Shown: positions 15,593-22,801 of the stretch, one piece after another | Layout of the letters: each line of letters starts with the position of its first letter | How positions within the stretch are numbered: the first letter of the stretch is position 1 | Virus record (IMG/VR): IMGVR_UViG_3300041412_000016 | Span: 1-40,056 of that record | Source of the DNA: a virus | Direction: 5' to 3' (one strand) | Length of the DNA: 40,056 nucleotides | The notes under the pieces: generated by a model | The model's database searches: none | Told to the model about the DNA's origin: nothing | Seen by the model: the letters and a program-made list of their open reading frames with translations, nothing else | Position numbers and translations under genes: made by a program

Positions 15593-17197
15593 ATGACTAG
15601 GTTTTTAGCTGCTTTCTTGATATGGTTAGGGTTATCCACTGCTCAAGCGCAGATTATTGGTTCTCTACCCTATACCTTGACTAATGGTACGACTGCCGAT
15701 GCTGGGCAAGTCATGGCTAATTATGCGTACATAACTAGCCAAGTAAATGCTAATGCTGCTAAAGCAGGGGCTAACTCTAACATTACCTCTATCGTAGGGT
15801 TGACTACTCCATTGTCTAAAGGCCAAGGGGGTAGTGCTACCTATGCAGGGGGTACATCTACAGGCACTGCAAATGTGCAAGCGGTGGCAACGGGAATAAC
15901 TCCATCTGGGTTTACATTAAGTGCTGGCAATACAGTAGAGTTCATTGCGGGATATACGAATACAGGGGCTTTGACGCTAGCCTACAATGGTACTCCTGCA
16001 ACGGCAGTTTTGAAGTTGTCAGCAAGCGGCCTTATACCTCTCTCCGGCGGTGAGATCGTTGCAGGAAACCCGGTAGTTGCTTTCTTCGATGGTACGCAAT
16101 TCGATCTTCTTACACCTTATGCTTTTAATTTGTTTGGTAAAGTATCAACTCTATCCTCTAACACTACAACCGATCTTGGAACGTCTCCTACCCACATCAT
16201 TAGCATATCAGGTGCCACGACTATTACTAGCTTTGGGTCTTCCGCCCAAACGGACTATCCTTTGTACCTCTTGACTTTCTCTGGCTCGCTAACTTTAACC
16301 TACAATGCCACTAGCCTCATACTACCTGGGAAAGTGAGTATTGTTACACAGGCTAACGACTCGGCAACGGCTATATATTTAGGTTCGGGTAACTGGCTAG
16401 TGACAAGCTATACACCCTTTGCCGTGCCCCCGGCATCTATGGGTCTAGCTTTAGCATCAGCTATGGGCTTTGTACAAAGTAACAATGCCAGCACACCTAC
16501 TACTAAAGTAGATTTAAATGTAGGAAATATTATAGTAACTAATTCTAGCAATCGGGGTATAGCTTTTTCCTCTCCATCTACTTGTACTATTGACTTTACT
16601 ACTACTGGTGCTGCTGGACTTGATACGGGTAGTCTGACAACTTCGACGTGGTATTACACTTACTACATATCGAATGGAGCGGTGCTTAGCTGTTTGGGTT
16701 CTCTTTCTGCAACGTCTCCTTCTATGCCCTCAGGTTATACATTCTCTATGAGAGTAGGGGCTATAAGCACAGACGGTAGTAGCCATTTCTACAATACTTT
16801 ACAGAAGGGTAAAAGAGCCGGGTATGTAACGAGTGGTTCTGGCAATACCACTGCATTTCCCTTTACTATCTCCGGTTCTACTAGCGGATGGACCGCTTTT
16901 CAGGTAACGGGTAATGCGTATGGTAGTCCTGCTACAGCAACGGAGTGTATCGTAGAGTTGGGTACACCTGCTACGTCCAATATTGCAGTGGCTCCTAGTA
17001 CGCATTATAACTATGGTACACTTGGGTCTGCTGCTTATGAGAACCCTGCTCCAGTATATCTCCAGGTTCTAGCAAGCGAAGTTGCCGCAACGAAAACTAA
17101 CATCTTGCTAGAGTCTAATAGTATCTACTACCAAGCCAGCGTTGCTGGTGGGCATGTAGACGTAGTAGGTTGGGTAGACTCAGTTAACACGTTTTAA
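15593..17197 (+). CDS. Tail fibre-like protein with a signal-peptide-like N-terminus
   Basis: I chose ATG 15593 (TGGAG about 8 bases upstream). The first 20 residues, MTRFLAAFLIWLGLSTAQAQ, look like a Sec signal peptide ending in Ala-Gln-Ala. Then follows a fibre-like sequence: GTTADAGQVMANYAYITSQV (about 30-49), a Thr/Gly/Ala-rich beta body and many Asn/Ser/Thr repeats. The 534-residue size suits a fibre that binds the host surface. A secretion signal on a virion part is unusual because phage assembly is cytoplasmic. The last codons (DVVGWVDSVNTF) lie in the 115-bp direct repeat whose second copy is at 19,658. The next gene starts at GTG 17209 after GGGAGG. Confidence 0.75.
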   Translation: MTRFLAAFLIWLGLSTAQAQIIGSLPYTLTNGTTADAGQVMANYAYITSQVNANAAKAGANSNITSIVGLTTPLSKGQGGSATYAGGTSTGTANVQAVATGITPSGFTLSAGNTVEFIAGYTNTGALTLAYNGTPATAVLKLSASGLIPLSGGEIVAGNPVVAFFDGTQFDLLTPYAFNLFGKVSTLSSNTTTDLGTSPTHIISISGATTITSFGSSAQTDYPLYLLTFSGSLTLTYNATSLILPGKVSIVTQANDSATAIYLGSGNWLVTSYTPFAVPPASMGLALASAMGFVQSNNASTPTTKVDLNVGNIIVTNSSNRGIAFSSPSTCTIDFTTTGAAGLDTGSLTTSTWYYTYYISNGAVLSCLGSLSATSPSMPSGYTFSMRVGAISTDGSSHFYNTLQKGKRAGYVTSGSGNTTAFPFTISGSTSGWTAFQVTGNAYGSPATATECIVELGTPATSNIAVAPSTHYNYGTLGSAAYENPAPVYLQVLASEVAATKTNILLESNSIYYQASVAGGHVDVVGWVDSVNTF

Positions 17198-17271
17198 GGG
17201 AGGTCCTCGTGAGTGGTCTTGTAGTAACCCCTGTAAAGGATACGCCCAAACTCGTTACTGTTCTTTCGGAT
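17157..17271 (+). repeat. Left copy of the ~115-bp direct repeat around the spike cassette
   Basis: This segment covers the last codons of the fibre gene, the GGGAGG site, the GTG start and the first about 20 codons of the 91-residue gene. It matches 19658-19772 at a constant offset of 2501 bases with only scattered substitutions (best in the first 60 bases). Confidence 0.88.
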
Positions 17272-17484
17272 AGTAAAAACGGGTGGTTTATCATAAAAAG
17301 TACTAATAATTCACTTTATGATCTGGATAACATTAACACTGTCCTTAGTGTTGCTGGATTAACCGGGGCTATTTCGGCCTCTGATCTAATCAATGCCTTA
17401 GTAGCAAGCCTCCCAACATCGAACCCACATGTTGTCGGGCACCCATGGGTCAACGGGTCTTTGGTCGCAATATCGCAAGGGTGA
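17209..17484 (+). CDS. Short copy of a paired fibre-region protein (MSG family)
   Basis: The 91-residue protein begins MSGLVVTPVKDTPKLVTVLSD, nearly the same as the protein at 19710 (MSGIVVSPVKNTDQLVVVLSD), and then diverges. The shared part covers about 45 residues; this copy ends with a different, short C-terminus. GTG start after GGGAGG. It is presumably a connector or chaperone for the fibre/spike, the constant N-terminal part fitting the particle and the variable part fitting the adjacent receptor-binding protein. The stop is 5 bases before the spike start. This is one half of a duplication. Confidence 0.75.
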   Translation: MSGLVVTPVKDTPKLVTVLSDSKNGWFIIKSTNNSLYDLDNINTVLSVAGLTGAISASDLINALVASLPTSNPHVVGHPWVNGSLVAISQG

Positions 17485-17489
17485 TCGAC

Positions 17490-19388
17490 ATGAAAATTTT
17501 AGGCAAACTAGCAGTGGTAATGCTGACGCTGTTTTCGCTACCCGCAGTAGCGCAGAATGCTATACCAATGCTTGGCATACCTGGAACGTTGGCGGGTGGC
17601 GTAGGCTTAGCTAATGGTGGGGCCAGTGGTGCCTTCGTCACCATTTTGAACCCTTCCGCGGCGGGAGCGTACAATTTCAACTTGCCTGCTACTGCGGGAA
17701 CTTCTGGATATTTATTCACATCGGCTGGTGGTGGTAGTTCGCCAGCCACATGGACTAGCCCCACGGTCACAGTCAATGGGGCGGATTGCACACTCGGGGC
17801 TACCTGCTCGCCTACTGCTGTGGCAAGCTCAATCGTCGTAGGCACGACGGCTATAACCAGCGGATCGAGCGGTTATATCCTGTATGATAATGGCGGGAAG
17901 GTTGGAGCTGCTACGGCGACATCATGGTTCGATTCGGCCTACTGCAATAGCATTGGCTACCTTATCGTGCGATGGACTGGTGCATGGACGTGCTCGAATT
18001 CGGTCGCGGCGAACCCAGTATGGTGGGGTGCTGATCCTACTGGCTCCGCGGACAGTACAGCGGCGATCAACAGCGCGTTGGCGGCAAATTCATATGTGCA
18101 GTTTCCGGCCGGAATTTTCAAGGTAAATTCCGCTATATCCTACACGATTTCCTCTGGAACGAAATCGGTCACGATCATTGGCGCGGGTCAGGATAATACT
18201 ATTTTGAACTGGCCGAATAATTCAGGCGGCATATTAATCAACTACAACTCATATACGAGTTCAGCGCACATCCGCGACCTGACGCTTACGACCTCGAATA
18301 CGACAAGTTCCGGAACGGCCATTTGGTTGAATTATTCTGTTACCGATTCAAACCCGGCAATATTTGCAGAATCTGACATAACCAGGGTTACTGCCAGAGG
18401 TAACGATGGATATGCTGTTACAGATTATTGGCAAATCGGCGTAGTGGTTAACAATGTATCGAACGTAAACTTTACCGCATTATCTGTGTTCGGCCCATCT
18501 GGAGGTACCGCTGGAAATGGAGTGATATTAAGCGGTAATCCAGCAAGTGCCACATATGCCGTTGGGTTCAACTTCGTGTCATGCAATCTATCTAGCCTAA
18601 ATGTAGGTTTACAATACGGATCCTATGTGCAGGGCGTTGTCGTGGCTAGCAGTAATTTTACTGGCGACTTCTACGGCATATTCGTTCCAGCCAGCGATAC
18701 GGGAAACTTGTCCCAGTTAACCGTAGTAGGAAGTCAATTCGCTACAAACTCGGCAAACTATGCTACAAGTATTGAAGTGTCGACTGCGGTAACTCCGGTA
18801 CAAATAATCGGTAACTTATTTTTACCTCAGGCAACATTGCAAGAAGGTATAGTGTTAAATCAGGCTGCAGGTTTCGTTATCGCCGATAACGTGTTTGATG
18901 CTTTAAATGGTGTAGCAAATAACTCTGCTATAGAAATAGGTACCGTAGAGAATTCCCCCCCATTGGGAGGAATAATACATGATAATCAAATCTACAATTT
19001 CAATGGAACGAATTCAAGGTGCATACTACTCGATGCTGCGTCGGCTTCAGTTACGGTTCATGACAATTACATTTATGCCTGCACGCTTCCAGTCGTAAAT
19101 AGCGGGGCTGTGTCAAGTTATCCAAATGTCATCTATAATAATACCGGCTATAATCCCGTGGGAGCGGCGTCCATTTCCACAGGCGGCTCGCCTTTCACAT
19201 ATAAAACTGGCTCTTCACCCGAGACAGACTACTGGTCAGCAACTACAATCACGGACGTAACGGAAGGCGGAGTTTCGATCTTGCCGGCAGCTCTCGGTAC
19301 AACCGATTTCACTACTGAGGCCGGCCCGAACGAAACTTTTGTGATAACCTACACCGGCACGCTGGTTGGCAAGAAAATGGTGCACTGA
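17490..19388 (+). CDS. Pectate-lyase-like tail spike with signal peptide
   Basis: I chose ATG 17490, since it directly follows the preceding stop and gives a clean signal peptide (MKILGKLAVVMLTLFSLPAVAQ). A Gly/Ala/Ser-rich linker leads to VWWGADPTGSADSTAAINSAL (about residues 170-190), the entry motif of right-handed beta-helix spikes (Pectate_lyase_3 type). Repeats of short beta strands with Asn, Ser and Val follow over about 400 residues. Such spikes bind and often cut surface polysaccharides. I cannot identify catalytic residues. The gene is the core of a cassette flanked by direct repeats and uses GC-ending codons more than the flanking fibre genes, suggesting recent acquisition. The next gene overlaps by one base. 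Confidence 0.8.
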   Translation: MKILGKLAVVMLTLFSLPAVAQNAIPMLGIPGTLAGGVGLANGGASGAFVTILNPSAAGAYNFNLPATAGTSGYLFTSAGGGSSPATWTSPTVTVNGADCTLGATCSPTAVASSIVVGTTAITSGSSGYILYDNGGKVGAATATSWFDSAYCNSIGYLIVRWTGAWTCSNSVAANPVWWGADPTGSADSTAAINSALAANSYVQFPAGIFKVNSAISYTISSGTKSVTIIGAGQDNTILNWPNNSGGILINYNSYTSSAHIRDLTLTTSNTTSSGTAIWLNYSVTDSNPAIFAESDITRVTARGNDGYAVTDYWQIGVVVNNVSNVNFTALSVFGPSGGTAGNGVILSGNPASATYAVGFNFVSCNLSSLNVGLQYGSYVQGVVVASSNFTGDFYGIFVPASDTGNLSQLTVVGSQFATNSANYATSIEVSTAVTPVQIIGNLFLPQATLQEGIVLNQAAGFVIADNVFDALNGVANNSAIEIGTVENSPPLGGIIHDNQIYNFNGTNSRCILLDAASASVTVHDNYIYACTLPVVNSGAVSSYPNVIYNNTGYNPVGAASISTGGSPFTYKTGSSPETDYWSATTITDVTEGGVSILPAALGTTDFTTEAGPNETFVITYTGTLVGKKMVH

Positions 19389-19660
19389 TGCGGTTCATCA
19401 TCATTGTGGCCTGCGTGGTCATTGCATCTCCGGCATGGGCAGGTTGTCCTCTAATTCACCTCACGCCCTGCCATGAGGTCCACAGGCCATCCGCTACGGC
19501 GCGGGCGGTCAAGAGCCTCACGGCTGCGCATAGGGCTCAGGCAGTCCGCGTTGATGATCACGACCGCCGGATTGCAACGCACGACGCGCAATTCAAAGCC
19601 ATGGCAGCAGCCATCGCCGCGCTTCAGCGGCAGGTCGCTGAATTGAAGGCGGCAAGATAG
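19388..19660 (+). CDS. Small secreted coiled-coil protein of the spike cassette
   Basis: The 90-residue protein starts with a strong signal peptide (MRFIIIVACVVIASPAWAG). It is followed by CPLIHLTPC with two Cys, and its C-terminal half (about residues 45-90) is an amphipathic helix rich in Ala, Gln and His/Arg. Its start codon overlaps the spike stop (TGATG), so the two are coupled and probably act together, perhaps as a spike foldase, trimerisation factor or periplasmic partner. A spanin-like lipoprotein is an alternative, but there is no clear lipobox. The stop TAG is the first three bases of the right direct repeat, so the cassette ends exactly there. Its codons are GC-rich. Confidence 0.65.
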   Translation: MRFIIIVACVVIASPAWAGCPLIHLTPCHEVHRPSATARAVKSLTAAHRAQAVRVDDHDRRIATHDAQFKAMAAAIAALQRQVAELKAAR

Positions 19661-19772
19661 ATGTAGTAGGTTGGGTAGACTCAGTTAACGCATTTTAAGG
19701 GAGGTCCTCGTGAGTGGTATTGTAGTAAGCCCTGTAAAGAATACGGACCAACTTGTTGTTGTTCTTTCGGAT
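19658..19772 (+). repeat. Right copy of the ~115-bp direct repeat around the spike cassette
   Basis: It matches 17157-17271. Its first about 40 bases are a dead remnant of the fibre gene's last codons (DVVGWVDSVNAF and stop), no longer attached to any fibre gene. The rest contains the GGGAGG site, GTG start and first codons of the 162-residue gene. Confidence 0.88.
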
Positions 19773-20198
19773 GAAGGGAACGACAACCTTGTCTTGTCTG
19801 GTACTAAATTCGCAACTTACGATTTAGATAGTATGGGTAGTTCCGCGCTCCAGAACGATCCCCGGCTAACCGGCCTCGGTGGGCCAGTCACGAAAAACGC
19901 AAACTGGACGTTCATCGCAACAGATATCGGCACGCTCTATCGATGCACGGATACCGGCACCCACGCATGGACGATTGACACTTTCGCGAACGCTCCCATC
20001 GCAGCAGGGCAAACGATTGTTGGTACGAACGAGAGCACTGCAACGTTGACTGTAGTAGCCCCTGCGGGCGGCAGTCTTATCCGGCTCGATGGTACAGCCG
20101 GAACCGGAACGCGAACTATCGGGGCCGCAAGCATGTTCACTCTCTTGAAACTCGATGGAGCTAATGCTTGGGGCATTAGCGGAACGGCATTATCATGA
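19710..20198 (+). CDS. Long copy of the paired fibre-region protein (MSG family)
   Basis: The 162-residue protein shares its first about 40 residues with the one at 17209 and then continues with a beta-rich domain. A PRLTGLGGPVTKNANWTF-like stretch (about residues 50-67) and Thr/Ala/Gly-rich repeats (about 100-155) are typical of fibre-attached domains. GTG start after GGGAGG. It is probably the original version of the gene, now displaced from the fibre by the inserted cassette. The stop overlaps the next gene by 4 bases (ATGA). Confidence 0.72.
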   Translation: MSGIVVSPVKNTDQLVVVLSDEGNDNLVLSGTKFATYDLDSMGSSALQNDPRLTGLGGPVTKNANWTFIATDIGTLYRCTDTGTHAWTIDTFANAPIAAGQTIVGTNESTATLTVVAPAGGSLIRLDGTAGTGTRTIGAASMFTLLKLDGANAWGISGTALS

Positions 20199-20983
20199 GC
20201 GGAGCTATAGCGGCAATTGCATCGGGGGTGCCAAGATTATGGACGCCTGCGCAACTTGGTTCGGAGGTGTTTGCTTGGTGGGACGCGTCCTACGCGCCTT
20301 CGATAAGTTTTGGCAGCGGCAGCAATGTTGCCTCATGGACTGATCGCATAAATGGGGTTGTAGCTTCGCAAGGCAATGGCGCTAAGCAGCCTACATGGAG
20401 CGCAACCGCGAATAATAACACGCCAGGGCTAGCTTTTGATATAGCAGGCAGCACTAGCTTGGCCTTTACGCTGCCTAGCGATCCTAGTGTGGGTGGGGAG
20501 CTTTGGGTATGTGTGGCATTAAACAAATCGGCAACCACTGTCACCACCCTGAACACTATGTTCGCAGCTGGAGCCTATGCTACAGGCAAAGGGATAGCTA
20601 TGTCCATAGTTACAGGAGATATAGCTACACTGGACACTTGGAATGTTGGGGAAGTAGGCATTAATGGGGCGGGAGCGGGTAGCCATATACTGTTGGGTGA
20701 TGCTCTAGTAAATGGGCGAGGTGATATGTTCATCGATGGTGTCGAAACGCTAAATACATCTCTACTGGGTCAGTGGGCCATTACGCCTTTGACCGGTGCT
20801 ATAGGATCTCTAGGAGGTTCTTCCTATTTTTTTGACGGGATCATCCAGCAGATAGTTATAGTAACAGGCTCCCTGTCAACGGCTACCCGTCAGAAACTTG
20901 AAGGCTGGCTAGCCTGGACCTGTGGAAGCCAAGGTGTACTTCCAGCGGGGCATCCCTATAAGTCAGCGCCGCCACGCGTTTAA
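20195..20983 (+). CDS. Tail-associated protein with LamG/concanavalin-like fold
   Basis: The 262-residue protein has FAWWDASYAPSISFGSGSNVASW (about residues 26-48), a jelly-roll type middle and the C-terminal signature RQKLEGWLAWTCGSQGVLPAGHPYKSAPP. That ending is common in phage and prophage tail proteins with a LamG-like lectin domain. It probably contacts host surface sugars. Coupled to the preceding gene by ATGA. The Trp-Asp-Ala start of the domain and the GHPYK ending delimit a single complete domain of about 225 residues. Confidence 0.75.
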   Translation: MSGAIAAIASGVPRLWTPAQLGSEVFAWWDASYAPSISFGSGSNVASWTDRINGVVASQGNGAKQPTWSATANNNTPGLAFDIAGSTSLAFTLPSDPSVGGELWVCVALNKSATTVTTLNTMFAAGAYATGKGIAMSIVTGDIATLDTWNVGEVGINGAGAGSHILLGDALVNGRGDMFIDGVETLNTSLLGQWAITPLTGAIGSLGGSSYFFDGIIQQIVIVTGSLSTATRQKLEGWLAWTCGSQGVLPAGHPYKSAPPRV

Positions 20984-21037
20984 TTGCAATTCGAACCAAG
21001 GCCGCACCTAGCAGCCTTTCAGAAAAGGAACGGGAAA

Positions 21038-21301
21038 ATGCCCACAGCAACAGTACAGTCAGCGACGACGCTTGCAATCGGGCAAGCGTTCATCCGCACG
21101 ATTAACGTTTGCGTGGCGGGGTCCGCCGCTGGTACAGTATGCGATGCGGCCTCTACGGGTGCCGCAGCGAGTTCAAACGCGGTAGCGGGCTTGCCCGCGG
21201 TGGCGGGGGGATTATCCCTCGTAAAGATTATCAGGTGCGTCAATGGTATCACTGTAGTGCCCGGTACGGGACAAACTATCTGGATCGATTGGGAAAACTA
21301 G
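21038..21301 (+). CDS. Small Ala/Gly/Thr-rich hypothetical protein
   Basis: I chose ATG 21038 (AAGGAA upstream) over a TTG at 20984. The 87-residue product (MPTATVQSATTLAIGQAF...) is rich in Ala, Thr, Val and Gly, with two Cys in CVAGSAAGTVC (about residues 26-36) and one near RCVNG, and has a predicted beta/flexible structure. No family is recognised. The position between fibre genes and internal virion genes suggests a minor virion protein. Confidence 0.6.
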   Translation: MPTATVQSATTLAIGQAFIRTINVCVAGSAAGTVCDAASTGAAASSNAVAGLPAVAGGLSLVKIIRCVNGITVVPGTGQTIWIDWEN

Positions 21302-21310
21302 GAGCAAACT

Positions 21311-21499
21311 ATGTCTAACTCTGGTAGCACTGGTAAGGGTCATCAGCATAGCATTCATGAGGGGCTTACTTCTTCAGCCGCTCCTCAAATGGACTCTTCT
21401 AGGAAGATCCATAATAAGCGTTCTGTAAACGAGGGTGCAACTCGCGATAGCGTTGCAACTACCTCTGGCACGGGTCAAGATGGTGGCAAGCTTAAGTGA
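21311..21499 (+). CDS. Small hydrophilic hypothetical protein
   Basis: The 62-residue product starts at ATG 21311 with AGGAG upstream. It is rich in Ser, Gly, His, Lys and Thr and looks disordered (GKGHQHSIHEGL, then RSVNEGATRDSV). No motif is recognised. It overlaps the acetyltransferase start by 4 bases (GTGA), so the two are probably co-translated. Confidence 0.6.
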   Translation: MSNSGSTGKGHQHSIHEGLTSSAAPQMDSSRKIHNKRSVNEGATRDSVATTSGTGQDGGKLK

Positions 21500-21963
21500 G
21501 CCTCACTTATCGAATAATAGGCTTGGGCGATTTAGCCCGAGCCACTAAGCTTTTAGAGATGGGGTACAATGAAGTTGCCTCAAGGGCCAAGCTGCATCCA
21601 CTTAAAGTAAACTGGCAACAGTACCAAAGGTTTGTAGATGCTAATTTGCTCCAGATTTGCGGATGCTTTGACAGGGACACCCTTGTTGGCTTTGTGGGTC
21701 TTATTAAGCTTATGGAGCTCTGGGGTTCTGATAGTTATGTTGCAGAGGTGCAGACTATTTACCTCCATCCTAGTTACCGTAAAGGGCTTAATGGTTACAA
21801 GCTTATCAGGTTCGCGGAGAAAGTAGCCCTAGCCATGGACTGTAAGGAAGTTAAACTTCCTGTTTCTTGCCGTTCTAAGAATCATCTTGGCAAGCCTAGA
21901 ACTCATTTGTTCGCTAGTTTAGGATACCAGTTTAGGGAAGCTGTGTTTATAAAGAGGCTGTAG
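21496..21963 (+). CDS. GNAT-family N-acetyltransferase
   Basis: The 155-residue protein has the GNAT fold. An N-terminal strand (TYRIIGLGDL) is followed by ICGCFDRDTLVGFVGLIKL (about residues 54-72). Motif A, EVQTIYLHPSYRKGLNGYKLIRFAEKVA, has the acetyl-CoA-binding Arg-Lys-Gly-x-x-Gly variant around 95-100. A C-terminal SLGYQFREAVFIKRL carries the conserved Gly-Tyr. GNAT enzymes move acetyl groups from acetyl-CoA to amines; the substrate cannot be told. Such genes occur among virion genes of phages with N4-type capsids, where they may modify host or virion proteins. GTG start overlapping the previous stop. Confidence 0.85.
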   Translation: MSLTYRIIGLGDLARATKLLEMGYNEVASRAKLHPLKVNWQQYQRFVDANLLQICGCFDRDTLVGFVGLIKLMELWGSDSYVAEVQTIYLHPSYRKGLNGYKLIRFAEKVALAMDCKEVKLPVSCRSKNHLGKPRTHLFASLGYQFREAVFIKRL

Positions 21964-21965
21964 CT

Positions 21966-22790
21966 ATGAGTTCTTCAGTGCCTTCTGTCCCGATGGACCC
22001 AAACTTGGGTGCTGCTCAATCTGGGGCCATGAGCAATATATCTAACCAAGCTCAGTATACTCCTCAGTTTCAGCAAGCCTATTATAGTCAAGCTAATAAC
22101 CCTTATGCGGGACAAGCTGTTCAAGGTGCGCAAGCTGGCGGACAAGCTATGCAGGCTCAAGGCGCGCAGAATATCGGCACGTCTAATATGTTTGCTGGCA
22201 TCCCTGGACAATTGACCCCAGCTATCCAGGCTACGCTTAGTACGGCCTATGACCCCCAACAGCAGTTGTATAACCAACAGCAGCAGCAAAATACAGATGT
22301 GACTAACGCTCAACTTGCTCAAGCCGGACTTGGCTATACACCTTGGGCTAGCGGAGTTAGCAATCAGTCTAATCAGACGTTCAATACGAACTGGCTACAG
22401 ACTCAGCTAGGCCGGGAGCAAACCGGCGCAGCTACGATTGCGCAGCTTCTGGGTGCAGGCGAGGGTGCGGCTACTACTGGCGCCTCGCTTGGCAATCAAG
22501 GTGCTGGACAGCTCTATACAGGAGCTTCCATGCCTTATAATGCGCAAACTGATATCAATGCTAACATAGCACAGATGCTACCCTATCTCACAGCCGATCA
22601 GCAGCAGCAGGCCCAGGACTATCTCCAGTATTATCAAGCGGCTAACCAGAACACAGCTAATGCTGTCAGCGCTGGTAATGCGAATAATAACTTTGCAGCT
22701 CAAATTGGTCAAGGTCTTGGCGCTGCAGCTAGTAGCGTCGGCACTTTCGTAGCTACTAACCCAGAAGTGCTAGGATTAGTAGCGGCCTAA
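21966..22790 (+). CDS. Gln/Ala/Asn-rich internal virion protein
   Basis: The 274-residue protein is dominated by Gln, Ala, Asn and Gly (for example QQQLYNQQQQQNTDV around residues 97-111). Low-complexity repeats lead to a C-terminal AAQIGQGLGAAASSVGTFVATNPEVLGLVAA with a hydrophobic tail. This composition and position, before two larger Gln-rich proteins, is typical of ejected inner-core proteins of short-tailed phages that cross the host envelope with the DNA. There is no enzymatic motif. AGAGG precedes the ATG; the next gene begins 11 bases after the stop, with AAGGAG. Confidence 0.65.
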   Translation: MSSSVPSVPMDPNLGAAQSGAMSNISNQAQYTPQFQQAYYSQANNPYAGQAVQGAQAGGQAMQAQGAQNIGTSNMFAGIPGQLTPAIQATLSTAYDPQQQLYNQQQQQNTDVTNAQLAQAGLGYTPWASGVSNQSNQTFNTNWLQTQLGREQTGAATIAQLLGAGEGAATTGASLGNQGAGQLYTGASMPYNAQTDINANIAQMLPYLTADQQQQAQDYLQYYQAANQNTANAVSAGNANNNFAAQIGQGLGAAASSVGTFVATNPEVLGLVAA

Positions 22791-22801
22791 GGAGTTAGAC
22801 T

